Assembly: GCA_034420695.1 (NCBI GenBank)
Contig: DAOULB010000006.1
Location: 62,001-126,000, forward strand
Length of the DNA: 64,000 bases
Direction: 5' to 3'
From: Io17-Chloro-G2 sp034420695
GTDB taxonomy: Bacteria > Chloroflexota > Dehalococcoidia > Lucifugimonadales > UBA3495
Shown: positions 8,269-16,501 of the stretch, piece by piece
Layout: every line of letters starts with the position of its first letter
Numbering within the stretch: position 1 is the stretch's first letter
Made by a program: the position numbers and the translations under genes
The notes under the pieces: generated by a model
Databases searched by the model: none
What the model was told of the DNA's origin: nothing
The model's input: the letters and a program-made list of their open reading frames with translations, nothing else

Positions 8269-9924
8269 CTATGCCGTCAGCACTACCGGGATAATGATAG
8301 GGCTTCGGCGCGTTTCGCTGACAAGGAATTTTCGGGCAATTTCCTTGACTTTTGACTTCAAGGCTTCCGGTTGGTCCGCCGGCCCCCGCCACTGGTAAAT
8401 CTCCCCGGCCAAGTAAGTCCCCAGTTCCCGGAACAGGACGCCGGTCTCCGCTTCGTCCAGGAAACCGCTGGATACTGCTTTGGGTTCACCAATCATGTTG
8501 CCGGTGTCCCGGTCGGTGGTAATCACCAGCACCACCACCCCGTCCTTGGAAAGGGCTCGCCTCTGGCTCAGCACCTCGCTCCGGTGGTCCCTGGTGCTGA
8601 GGCCGTCGATGTATATCGGCACTGCCGGCACCGACTCCGCCACCTCGGCGCCTTGGTCGGAAATCTGGAGCACGTCACCGTCCTCCAGCACGAAAATTCC
8701 TTCCTGCCCCATGCCCAGGTCCCAAGCCAGCTGGGCGTGGGCCATCATGTGGCGGTATTCCCCGTGCACCGGCACAAAGTACCGGGGCCTCACCAAGCTC
8801 AAGACCAGCTTGAGTTCTTCCTGGCTGGCGTGGCCGTGAACGTGCACCAAGGCTATCCGGTCGTAGAGCACCGTGGCGCCTTGCCGCAGCAGGTTGTCTA
8901 TCGTCCGGCTCACTCCCAGTTCGTTGCCCGGAATTGGAGTGGCCGAAATTATCACCGTGTCCCCCGCCATCACGTTGACGTCCCGGTGATTCTGGTTGGA
9001 GATTCGCACCAAGGCCGACGTCGGCTCCCCCTGGCTGCCCGTCGTCATCAGGACCACTTCTTCCGGGGGCAGCGACCTGATTTGCCGCAACGGCTGCAGT
9101 ATCCCGTCGGGAAGTGTGAGGTATCCCATCTCCGCCGCAACGTGGACGCTGTCCACCATGCTCCGCCCCACTATTCCAACCTTGCGGTTGTACTTGTGGG
9201 CCGCGTCCACCACCTGTTGAATGCGTGAGATTAGTGAGGCGAAAGTAGCCACCATCACCCGGCCCGGAGCGTCCCGTATGGCCCCATCCAAGGCTTCCCC
9301 AACGTCCTTTTCCGACGTGGTGTATCCGGGAACCTCCGCGTAGGTCGAGTCCGACAGCAGCAACAGCACGCCCTCGGTGCCGTAATGGGCCAAGGCTGCC
9401 AAGTCCATGGTGCGGCCGTCCACCGGCGTGTGGTCTATCTTGAAATCGCCGGTGTGGATTATCGTTCCCCGCGGCGTCTCGATTGCTATTCCCATGGCGT
9501 CGGGAATGCTGTGGCACACCCGGAACCAAGTCGCTTGGAACTGGCTCCCGAACCGGTAAGTGGTGCCGGGCTCGATGTCCTGCACCTCCGCTCCCCGGGC
9601 CGCCCGGTGTTCCTTCAACTTCGCTTCAATCAGCCCGTGGGCCAGCTTGGGAGCAAATACCGGCACGTTCAGCCGGGGCAACACAAAGGGCAGCGCGCCG
9701 ATGTGGTCTTCGTGGCCGTGGGTAATGAGAATTCCCTTGACCTTTTCCGCCCGTTCCGCCAAGTAGGAAACGTCCGGAATAATCAGGTCGATCCCGGGCA
9801 TGTTGTCATCGGCGAATTGCAGGCCGCAATCGACGACGATGATGTCATCGCCGCACTCCACGGCCAGCATGTTCTTGCCAATCTCCCCCAGGCCGCCCAG
9901 CGGGATAATGCGAAGGTCTGTCAT
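8269..9924 (-). CDS. rnj: Ribonuclease J
   Basis: A 551-residue beta-CASP metallo-beta-lactamase RNase that matures and degrades RNA with 5'-exonuclease and endonuclease activity. The start MTDLRIIPLGGLGEIGKN is typical of the family. The zinc motif THGHEDHIGA lies near residue 73, and the beta-CASP motif MTTGSQGEP lies near residue 295. The C-terminal domain is present, so the protein is full length. The uracil-DNA glycosylase gene ends 27 nt upstream and ftsK begins shortly downstream, giving a three-gene minus-strand operon. Confidence 0.94.
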   Translation of the reverse strand: MTDLRIIPLGGLGEIGKNMLAVECGDDIIVVDCGLQFADDNMPGIDLIIPDVSYLAERAEKVKGILITHGHEDHIGALPFVLPRLNVPVFAPKLAHGLIEAKLKEHRAARGAEVQDIEPGTTYRFGSQFQATWFRVCHSIPDAMGIAIETPRGTIIHTGDFKIDHTPVDGRTMDLAALAHYGTEGVLLLLSDSTYAEVPGYTTSEKDVGEALDGAIRDAPGRVMVATFASLISRIQQVVDAAHKYNRKVGIVGRSMVDSVHVAAEMGYLTLPDGILQPLRQIRSLPPEEVVLMTTGSQGEPTSALVRISNQNHRDVNVMAGDTVIISATPIPGNELGVSRTIDNLLRQGATVLYDRIALVHVHGHASQEELKLVLSLVRPRYFVPVHGEYRHMMAHAQLAWDLGMGQEGIFVLEDGDVLQISDQGAEVAESVPAVPIYIDGLSTRDHRSEVLSQRRALSKDGVVVLVITTDRDTGNMIGEPKAVSSGFLDEAETGVLFRELGTYLAGEIYQWRGPADQPEALKSKVKEIARKFLVSETRRSPIIIPVVLTA

Positions 9925-9951
9925 CTGGCAGCGTGAAATGTAATCAATGGT

Positions 9952-10659
9952 TTAGGCGCCGAAGAGGGAGAGTTGCTGGGGTTCGCGGCTTTCTTGAACG
10001 GCTTCAACCGGGGCCGGCGTGCCTTGACCCAGTGTCTCTTGCTCCAACGCCTCTCGCCCCAGCATTCCTTGCAGTGGTTCCGGCTGGGCCGGGGCCGCTG
10101 CTTCCTGCCGGGCTGGCGTGGCCAGCACTTCCGGTATGCCTTTGAAGTCGTTGATTATGGTGGGCCGGTGTTCCTGCCGGTGCAGGGCGGCGGCGGGATG
10201 CATAATAGGGTAAATCCACCTGCCGTCCTTCTCCCTGGCCTTCCCCCGGGCCTTGCTGATGCTCTCTCCGGGGAAAAACCGGCCCAGCGAGAACCTGCCC
10301 AGAGTGACTATGACTTTAGGGTTGATCAGCTCTATCTGCCGGTCCAAGTACTTGCGGCATGCCGTCATCTCGGCGGGCTGCGGGTCCCGGTTTTGCGGCG
10401 GGCGGCATTTTATCATGTTCGCGATGAATACCTGCTCCCGTTTCTTGCCAATGGAGGCCAGGAGCCCGTCCAAGAACTGGCCCGCCGGCCCCACGAAGGG
10501 GCGGCCCAAGCGGTCCTCGTGAAATCCTGGCCCTTCTCCAATGAACATTATCTCCGCATCGGCTGCGCCTTCCCCCGGCACCGCATTGTTTCGGCCCCGG
10601 CACAGTTGGCATTCGTCACATTTTCTGACCTGCGCGGCCACCTCTTCCAATGAATTCAT
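9952..10659 (-). CDS. Uracil-DNA glycosylase, iron-sulfur type (type 4/5)
   Basis: The protein removes uracil from DNA. An N-terminal CDECQLC pair and a later pair, IKC and TAC, provide the four cysteines of the [4Fe-4S] cluster found in thermophile-type UDGs. GEGPGFHEDRLGRPFVGPAG is the uracil-binding motif A, and MHPAA is the C-terminal active-site motif. The ATG at 10659 has a GGAGGGAGG ribosome site; an in-frame start eight codons upstream lacks one. The C-terminal 50 residues, rich in Pro, Gln and Glu, extend beyond the catalytic core. It heads the operon with RNase J and FtsK. Confidence 0.9.
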   Translation of the reverse strand: MNSLEEVAAQVRKCDECQLCRGRNNAVPGEGAADAEIMFIGEGPGFHEDRLGRPFVGPAGQFLDGLLASIGKKREQVFIANMIKCRPPQNRDPQPAEMTACRKYLDRQIELINPKVIVTLGRFSLGRFFPGESISKARGKAREKDGRWIYPIMHPAAALHRQEHRPTIINDFKGIPEVLATPARQEAAAPAQPEPLQGMLGREALEQETLGQGTPAPVEAVQESREPQQLSLFGA

Positions 10660-10923
10660 GAAGTCCCTCCCTCCCTGCAACACTGTGGCACGCTACTGGG
10701 AACCTGAAGAACGGACGTGGGTCCAAATTGGAGATAGTTTACGCCGTGCGTGTGGTCTTTGAAAGGATTGGCCCTGGAATTGGGGAGATTCTCCCCGGAA
10801 GCCTGTCGCCTCAACAAGGGCCGGAAAGTCCCCTCGCCTTCGGTTGACCCAGCCGGGCCAAGGTCCCACTGTGGTCTCTTTATGGCCTCACGAAGCGGCC
10901 GGCGGCATGACGGGCGGCCGCTG
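10660..10923. other. Gap without recognisable gene
   Basis: 264 bp separate acpP from the downstream glycosylase gene on the same strand. I find no convincing ORF, RNA gene or T-tailed hairpin here. The only clear site is the strong GGAGGGAGG ribosome site belonging to the glycosylase at the left edge. Confidence 0.5.
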
Positions 10924-11184
10924 CTAAGAGTCTTCAACCCCGTGCTCGGTGAGGAACTTCACCGCGTCGTTCACTGTGAATATGTTGCCTGCATCCTCGT
11001 CGGAAATCTCCACCGGGTTGTCATCGGTGGAAAACTCTTCCTCAAAGGCCATAATCAACTCGACCAAGTCCAGCGAGTCGGCCTTGAGGTCGTCCACGAA
11101 TGAGGAGCCTTCTTTGACTTCGTCCTCGTCCACGCCGAGCTTGTCAGCAACTATCGCCTTCACGCGTTCGTAAACTGTGGGCAA
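10924..11184 (-). CDS. acpP: Acyl carrier protein (fatty acid synthesis)
   Basis: An 86-residue type II acyl carrier protein that carries growing acyl chains on phosphopantetheine. The attachment site is Ser37 in the motif DLKADSLDLVEL. The acidic helix II that binds fatty acid enzymes is intact. The start is a TTG at 11184 with GGGAGA upstream; the gene follows nusB after 4 nt, so the two are co-transcribed. Together with fabD upstream it forms a fatty-acid operon. A second ACP, at 39.2 kb, is much more divergent and is probably specialised. Confidence 0.95.
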   Translation of the reverse strand: MPTVYERVKAIVADKLGVDEDEVKEGSSFVDDLKADSLDLVELIMAFEEEFSTDDNPVEISDEDAGNIFTVNDAVKFLTEHGVEDS

Positions 11185-11188
11185 TCCA

Positions 11189-11653
11189 TCATCTCCCTTC
11201 CAGGGCAGTTATGCCCTCTTCCGGTTCCCACGCCTCCAACCCTGACATGACAGACCCGAGAACTCCGTTGATAAACTTGGCGGAGCTTTCACTGCCGAAG
11301 GCTTTGGCCAGCTCCACCGCTTCGTTGATGGCAGTCTTCCTTGGGGTGTCCGGATTGTGAAGCAACTCAAACAGGGCAATCCGCAAAATGTTTCGGTCCA
11401 CCGAGGCTAATTGCCCCACGGGTCTGGCCGGGGCATACCGCTGCGTCACCTCATCTAGGGAAACGCGTTTTTCTGCTACCCCATAAAAAAGCCAATTGGC
11501 GAAAGTAACAGCCTCTTCCGGGAGCTCGTTCTCTTCCCTTAGCCACTCCAGGAAGGTGTAATCCTTGGAGTTCTTTACGTCCGCGGCGAACAGCGACTGC
11601 AGCGCCGCCATCCTGGCTTGCCTTCGCGGGTCACCGGTCTTCGAATGCGCCAT
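11189..11653 (-). CDS. nusB: Transcription antitermination factor NusB
   Basis: A 154-residue NusB, which binds boxA RNA with NusE (S10) during rRNA transcription. The start RRQARMAALQSLFAADV matches the conserved first helix of the all-alpha fold, and the C-terminal segment TAINEAVELAKAFGSESSAKFINGVL is the diagnostic motif. It sits between fabD (42 nt upstream) and acpP (4 nt downstream) on the same strand. Confidence 0.93.
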   Translation of the reverse strand: MAHSKTGDPRRQARMAALQSLFAADVKNSKDYTFLEWLREENELPEEAVTFANWLFYGVAEKRVSLDEVTQRYAPARPVGQLASVDRNILRIALFELLHNPDTPRKTAINEAVELAKAFGSESSAKFINGVLGSVMSGLEAWEPEEGITALEGR

Positions 11654-11695
11654 TTGCCAATCGCCGGCCCTTCGGTCCCTTGGCCGGCGTAGCTC

Positions 11696-12667
11696 CTACT
11701 GCTCTATGCCGGCCAGCTTGGCGACGGATTCTGGGTCCGATACGGATGTGGCCTTGACTCCCCGGTCTATCCTGCGGATTAACCCGGAAAGTACGTTCCC
11801 GGCCCCGAATTCCACGAACTGGGAAACCCCCGAATCTACCATGCGCCTTACCGAGTTCCTCCATTGAACGCACTGGCAGAGGCCGTCGATGAGCTCCTGG
11901 CGCACTTCGCTTCCCTTGGTCAGCATGGCGCAATCGGAGTTGGCCACAATCGGCATGGCCGGGTCTTTGAACTCCACCGCATCAAGGGCTTCCTGCAACC
12001 CTTCCCGGGCTTTGGACATCAGCGAGGAGTGAAACGCCCCGCTCACCGGTAGTGCAATGGTCTTCTTGGCCCCCCTGACCGTTGCCAAGTCCATCGCTTG
12101 GGCCACCGCAACCCTGTCGCCGCTGATGACAATCTGGTCGGCGGAGTTTATGTTGGCTACCTCCACGCCTGTCTCGGCGCAGATCGATTCGAAGGCCAGT
12201 TCGTCCAGTCCGATTATGGCTGCCATGCCGCCCGGGCGGTTCACGGACGCCTGATGCATCAGCCGGCCCCTTTCCCGGACCAGCCGCACGCCTTCGGAGA
12301 AGCTGGTCACCCCGGCTACCACCATGGACGTGTACTCGCCAAGGCTGTGCCCGGCCACCAAGTCCGGCAGTTCCGGGGGTGAAGCACTGCCCGCCTGTTC
12401 CTGCCACGCCCGGTAGCAGGCTATGCTGACCGTCATGATTGCCGGTTGGGAGTTCGTGGTGTCCCGCAGGTCCTCTTCGGGACCTCTGAAAATCACTTTG
12501 GAGAGCCTGAAGTCCAAGCTTTCGTCGGCTTCTTGGAAGACTTCTCGAGCAGCGGGGGACGAATTGTACAAGTCAAGGCCCATCCCCACGCTCTGAGAGC
12601 CCTGACCTGGGAAAACGTAAGCCCGTCTTCCAATTGTCTGAGTGTCCGTAAGTGCCTCCGTTGGCAA
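11696..12667 (-). CDS. fabD: Malonyl-CoA:ACP transacylase
   Basis: FabD loads malonyl groups onto ACP for fatty acid elongation. YVFPGQGSQSVGMG near residue 17 forms the oxyanion region. The nucleophile is the serine in AGHSLGEY near residue 106, and the partner His lies in SGAFHSSLM near residue 213. The length, 323 residues, is normal. The start at 12667 is a TTG without an obvious ribosome site, so it is tentative. A palindromic site and promoter lie 35-63 bp upstream. The order fabD-nusB-acpP suggests one operon. Confidence 0.93.
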   Translation of the reverse strand: MPTEALTDTQTIGRRAYVFPGQGSQSVGMGLDLYNSSPAAREVFQEADESLDFRLSKVIFRGPEEDLRDTTNSQPAIMTVSIACYRAWQEQAGSASPPELPDLVAGHSLGEYTSMVVAGVTSFSEGVRLVRERGRLMHQASVNRPGGMAAIIGLDELAFESICAETGVEVANINSADQIVISGDRVAVAQAMDLATVRGAKKTIALPVSGAFHSSLMSKAREGLQEALDAVEFKDPAMPIVANSDCAMLTKGSEVRQELIDGLCQCVQWRNSVRRMVDSGVSQFVEFGAGNVLSGLIRRIDRGVKATSVSDPESVAKLAGIEQ

Positions 12668-12701
12668 TGCCGGTTAATGTCGGCCCTGAACTATTTGGTG
12701 C

Positions 12702-12730
12702 ATTTTAGGACTTGACCTAAAATTTGTACA
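12702..12730 (-). promoter_or_regulatory. fabD promoter with overlapping 22-bp palindromic operator
   Basis: On the minus strand the hexamers TGTACA (12725-12730) and TAAAAT (12702-12707) are 17 nt apart, a good sigma-70-type spacing. The spacer and -10 are covered by a perfect palindrome, ATTTTAGG, 6 nt, CCTAAAAT (12702-12723). A dimeric repressor bound here would block polymerase. Placement just upstream of fabD suggests lipid-responsive control, but the site does not exactly match a FapR or FabT consensus I know. The regulator is not in the window. Confidence 0.55.
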
Positions 12731-12761
12731 CCATTTTGTTCCCCTTCTTAACGTGCTCTGG

Positions 12762-12944
12762 CTAAAACTCTGCGCCCATCGCCATACGCCCGCGATAGTA
12801 ACCACACTGGCGGCACACCGTGTGGGGCATCTTCGCGGCCCGGCAGCGGGGGCAATAGGCTGGGTGAATCGGCCGCATCTTTAGCGAATTCAGGCGCCTG
12901 CCTTTGCGCGCCCTGGTAAGTTTCTTGTTCGGTACTGCACCCAT
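12762..12944 (-). CDS. rpmF: 50S ribosomal protein L32
   Basis: A 60-residue L32. It starts MGAVPNKKLTRARKGRR, typical of L32, and keeps two CxxC-type pairs (CPRC and CRQC) that bind zinc. The DUF177 gene lies 93 nt upstream on the same strand, and fabD follows, which is the widespread DUF177-rpmF-fatty-acid-synthesis gene order. This is the zinc-containing form of L32; zinc-regulated cysteine-free paralogs exist in other bacteria but none is seen here. Confidence 0.95.
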   Translation of the reverse strand: MGAVPNKKLTRARKGRRLNSLKMRPIHPAYCPRCRAAKMPHTVCRQCGYYRGRMAMGAEF

Positions 12945-13037
12945 GTTAGGTATCCTTTCTCTTTGTCACCTCGACCCGTCGAGGGGCTGGTATGCGAAAA
13001 ACTCCGGCCGCAGGCTGAAAGCCAATGTCAGCCGGTT

Positions 13038-13565
13038 CTAATCTGGGAAGGACAGTCCGGTCAATGCAGCCCACCGGGGGTCGATTGCGTCCTCCCGGCA
13101 ACCGCAAGGCTCCAAGTTCAGGTTGGTCCCGCAGGAGTGGCACAGGCCGCAGCAGTCCTCTTTGCACAGGGGCTTCATCGGCTGGTCCACAATTGCGTAT
13201 TGCCTGACCGCTTCATTCAAGTCCAGGACGTGGTCGCCCCCTATGCTGAAGAACGCCCCGTCTTCCAACTCGGGGGAAGCGGGGCGTCCGGTGGCCAAGT
13301 CAACTGTGGGCAGGTACTCTTCCTCAATCTCCAAATAAGAGGCCCGTCGGTAGTCCGACAGGCAGCGGCTGCAATTGAACGAAGATTCAACGTTTAACCG
13401 GGCTCGCACCAAGATTCCCCGGTGGGTCCGCAGCATGCGCACCGAACCTTGGGTTCCGGCGCTGGCCGGTGGGGAGTTCGGCAGCTCCTGCTCTGGCGTC
13501 GAGACGGGAAAGCTGCGAGTGGAGCCGGTGGGTTCAAGCAACAATTGCGATACGTTGTACAGCAT
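13038..13565 (-). CDS. DUF177 (YceD-like) protein
   Basis: A 175-residue DUF177 protein. The central segment with FNCSRCLSDYR and the C-terminal CKEDCCGLCHSCGTNLN hold the cysteine pairs typical of the family. The family is consistently located upstream of rpmF and has been linked to 23S rRNA or ribosome assembly. Here rpmF follows directly, supporting the assignment. The precise biochemical function is not settled. Confidence 0.85.
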   Translation of the reverse strand: MLYNVSQLLLEPTGSTRSFPVSTPEQELPNSPPASAGTQGSVRMLRTHRGILVRARLNVESSFNCSRCLSDYRRASYLEIEEEYLPTVDLATGRPASPELEDGAFFSIGGDHVLDLNEAVRQYAIVDQPMKPLCKEDCCGLCHSCGTNLNLEPCGCREDAIDPRWAALTGLSFPD

Positions 13566-13655
13566 TTACGGCAGAGATTGCGCCGTCTGAAAACGGGTGT
13601 AATTATAAGGCCGCTATCCAGACAATTGTCAAGGCAATAACCATCAAACAACCCC

Positions 13656-13689
13656 GTTCCCTGTGTCAAAAAAACTGGTTCCCTGTGTC
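13656..13689. repeat. 12-bp direct repeat at 22-bp spacing
   Basis: The sequence GTTCCCTGTGTC occurs exactly at 13656-13667 and 13678-13689. The repeat distance of 22 bp is about two helical turns. It lies in the 227-bp gap between the divergent DUF177 and DUF1800 genes, so it may be a regulator binding site for either promoter, or simply a small duplication. Confidence 0.5.
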
Positions 13690-13792
13690 CAAATGGCCCT
13701 GAGGCGTTGGCATAACACCGCCTGTCGTGCTACGATTCTGACCAACTCTTGGCGTATTTCTCTGGCATAATTTTTAAAGAGGAGATGCACCT

Positions 13793-15208
13793 ATGGTTGA
13801 CCAGCAGGACGGCCATGATATCGCGCTGATGGCCCACCTGATGCGGCGGGCCGGCTTTGGTGCCCAGTACCACGAGCTGGAAGCCCTGGCTGAGAAGGGT
13901 TATGACCAAGTCGTAGAAGAACTGCTCAATCCCGACAGCCAGCCCGACGGGATGGACTTGGACCTGACGGAGCGCTGCTTTATTGAATGGAGTCATTTCA
14001 CCAGGGGAGTGCCCGAGTATTTTGCTTGGAGGATGATTAACTCCAAGCGCCAGTTGGAGGAGAAAATGCTCCTCTTCTGGCATGGCATCCTCTGCACCGC
14101 CGACAGCAAGGTTCAGAGCTACCCCACATCCTACGACGAGCTGGAAATGTTCCGCAGCCACGGCATGGGCAGCCTGAAGGACATGCTGTTGGAAATTTCC
14201 AGGGACCCGGCCATGTTGTACTATTTGGACAATTGCTTGAGCCACAAGGGCGCCATCAACGAGAACTACGGCCGTGAGCTGCTGGAGCTATTCTCCTTGG
14301 GCGTGGGCATGGACGGCGAGCTCAACTACACCGAGGACGATGTGAAGGAGTGCTCCAGGGCCTTCACCGGCTGGACTCTCGCCAACAACGTCCCGGGCCA
14401 GCCCTATGGGCGGTACTCCGCCAAGTTCCTCTTCAACCCCGACGACCACGACAACGGGGAAAAGACCTTCCTCGGTGAGACCGGCAACTTCGACGGCGAA
14501 GACATCATCAATATTATCGTCAAGCAGCCTGCCGCCGCCCGGTTCCTGTCCCGGCACCTCTACGACTACTTCGTGGCCGACGAGGCCCAGGTCCCGGCTT
14601 GGATGGACACCCCGCCCCGGGACCCCGGCACCATCAAGATGCTGGAGGACGAGTACTTCCGGTCCGGCTACAGCATTCGCTCCATGCTGCGGGTGCTCTT
14701 CCACTCCGACGCTTTCAAGAACGCCCGCTTCGCCAAGGTGAAGAGCCCGGTGGAAACCGTGATGGGCACCATGCGCCTGATCGGCGACTGGAACGAGCCC
14801 AAGCCCGGCTTCGAGTTCATCTTCGACGAAATGAAATACATGGGGCAGGAGTTGTTCAATCCCCCCTCGGTTGAAGGCTGGCACACCGGCCGGGAGTGGA
14901 TTGACGGCGGCACCTTGGTGCACCGGATCAATTTCACCGCCGACTTCGTGGGCGACGTCAACCAGCCCGGGGTCAAGGACATGGTTGACCGGATCGCGTC
15001 CCGGGGCCCGGTGGTCACCGGTGAAGAGCTTGTCGACGATTGCCTCCGGTTCCTCGGGCACTACGAGTTGCCTGCAGAAACTAGGCGGATGTTCGCCAAC
15101 CAAGCCCAGGAAGCCGGCGAACTGAGGACCGGCTCCTCGGATTTCCCGGGGCGGGTTTGCGATATACTCAAGATGATAGTAGCCACCAAGGAATACCTCT
15201 ACGCCTAG
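13793..15208 (+). CDS. DUF1800 domain-containing protein
   Basis: A 471-residue DUF1800 protein, full length for the family. Family landmarks are the start HLMRRAGFGAQYHELEAL, the central LLFWHGILC, the motif NENYGRELLELFSLG near residue 155, and FNPPSVEGWHTGREWI near residue 358. The start ATG has AAAGAGGAGA upstream. I see no signal peptide, unlike many DUF1800 proteins. DUF1800 genes are nearly always paired with DUF1501 genes, as here. The function is unknown; exported or surface roles have been proposed. Confidence 0.9.
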   Translation: MVDQQDGHDIALMAHLMRRAGFGAQYHELEALAEKGYDQVVEELLNPDSQPDGMDLDLTERCFIEWSHFTRGVPEYFAWRMINSKRQLEEKMLLFWHGILCTADSKVQSYPTSYDELEMFRSHGMGSLKDMLLEISRDPAMLYYLDNCLSHKGAINENYGRELLELFSLGVGMDGELNYTEDDVKECSRAFTGWTLANNVPGQPYGRYSAKFLFNPDDHDNGEKTFLGETGNFDGEDIINIIVKQPAAARFLSRHLYDYFVADEAQVPAWMDTPPRDPGTIKMLEDEYFRSGYSIRSMLRVLFHSDAFKNARFAKVKSPVETVMGTMRLIGDWNEPKPGFEFIFDEMKYMGQELFNPPSVEGWHTGREWIDGGTLVHRINFTADFVGDVNQPGVKDMVDRIASRGPVVTGEELVDDCLRFLGHYELPAETRRMFANQAQEAGELRTGSSDFPGRVCDILKMIVATKEYLYA

Positions 15209-15278
15209 GGTTATCCAAGTCCCGACGCAACCAGGAATGGCAGCCCAAAATTAGTCTCCGGAGAATGAGGAGGAAACC

Positions 15279-16415
15279 GTGACCTCTAACAAGAAAGACC
15301 CGGTTCTGGTGGTTCTGCAAATGTCCGGCGCCTACGACGCCCTCAACACCATCATCCCGTACAACGACCCCCTGTACGAGGACTACCGCCAAGTGTTGAA
15401 GGTGGAGCCTGAACAGGTGCTGGCAATCGACGACAAGGTCGGGTTCCACCCGTCCATGGCCCCCATGAAGGATTTGTACGACCAAGGCAAAGTCGCTGTC
15501 ATCCAAGGCATCGGATACCCCAATCCGATTCGCTCTCATTTCCGGTCCATGGATATCTGGCACACTGCCGAGCCGGCCAAGATGGCAACCGAAGGCTGGT
15601 TGGGCCGGGCCATCAACGAGTTGGACCCCCAGAAGGAGAACGTGCTGACCGCCGTTAACTTCGGGCGCGGGCTCCCCAGGGCCCTCGCCGCTCCCGGCGT
15701 CTCGGTGGCTTCGGTGGGCAACTTGGAGACCTACGGGGTGTTGACCGGCATCGAGGGCGAGGACCAGCGCACCGAGGCGCTGGACATCTTTGCCCGCATG
15801 TACTCTCCCATGGTCGGCAGCGGCCACGCCAACGACTACCTGTCCCAGACCGGCTTGGACGCCCTGAAGGGCGCCGACATTCTCAGCACCGCCCCCCAGC
15901 GGTACTCCTCCACCGTGGAATACAACGGAGACGCCTTCTCCCAGTGGGTCAAGAACATCTCCCAAGTCCACTTGGCCGATTTCGGCACCCGCATTCTCTA
16001 CACCGGCTTGAACCCAGGAGCTTTCGACACCCACGCCAACCAGTCCACGGCCTTCCCCAAGCTCTGGTCTGAGGTGTCCAACGCCGTCAGCGATTTCTAC
16101 CAGGACCTCAAGGAGCACAACGCCAACGAGGAAGTGGTCATCCTGCTCTTCACCGAGTTCGGACGTAGGGTCCAGGAAAACGGCTCCGGCACCGACCACG
16201 GCTCCGGAAGCGTGGCCTTCGTCATGGGCGACTCGGTCAAAGGCGGCCTCTATGGTGAATACCCGTCCCTGGCTCCGGAAAAGCTGGACGAGGGCGACCT
16301 GCAGTGGAACAACGACTTCCGCTGCACCTACGCCACCCTCTTGGACAAGTGGATGGGGTTGGACGACAAGGATATCCTGAAGGGCTCCTTCGAACAGTTC
16401 GACTTCATCAAGTAA
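15279..16415 (+). CDS. DUF1501 domain-containing protein
   Basis: A 378-residue DUF1501 protein, related to the alkaline phosphatase/sulfatase fold. It starts with GTG behind GAGGAGG. The conserved DPVLVVLQMSGAYDALNTI opening, GFHPSMAPM near residue 62, and TEFGRRVQENGSGTDHGSG near residue 290 (the H and D residues resemble metal ligands) are typical. It lacks the Tat signal that many relatives carry. It lies 70 bp after the DUF1800 gene and 86 bp before the NHL-repeat gene, giving a likely three-gene operon. Confidence 0.9.
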   Translation: MTSNKKDPVLVVLQMSGAYDALNTIIPYNDPLYEDYRQVLKVEPEQVLAIDDKVGFHPSMAPMKDLYDQGKVAVIQGIGYPNPIRSHFRSMDIWHTAEPAKMATEGWLGRAINELDPQKENVLTAVNFGRGLPRALAAPGVSVASVGNLETYGVLTGIEGEDQRTEALDIFARMYSPMVGSGHANDYLSQTGLDALKGADILSTAPQRYSSTVEYNGDAFSQWVKNISQVHLADFGTRILYTGLNPGAFDTHANQSTAFPKLWSEVSNAVSDFYQDLKEHNANEEVVILLFTEFGRRVQENGSGTDHGSGSVAFVMGDSVKGGLYGEYPSLAPEKLDEGDLQWNNDFRCTYATLLDKWMGLDDKDILKGSFEQFDFIK

Positions 16416-16501
16416 TTGGCGGCTTCAAATCGCTATCCGAATTGAGCGGCGGCCCGGCTTGCCTGCAGGCGCCGGGCGCCCCGGGAGACAATGGAGACAG
16501 T

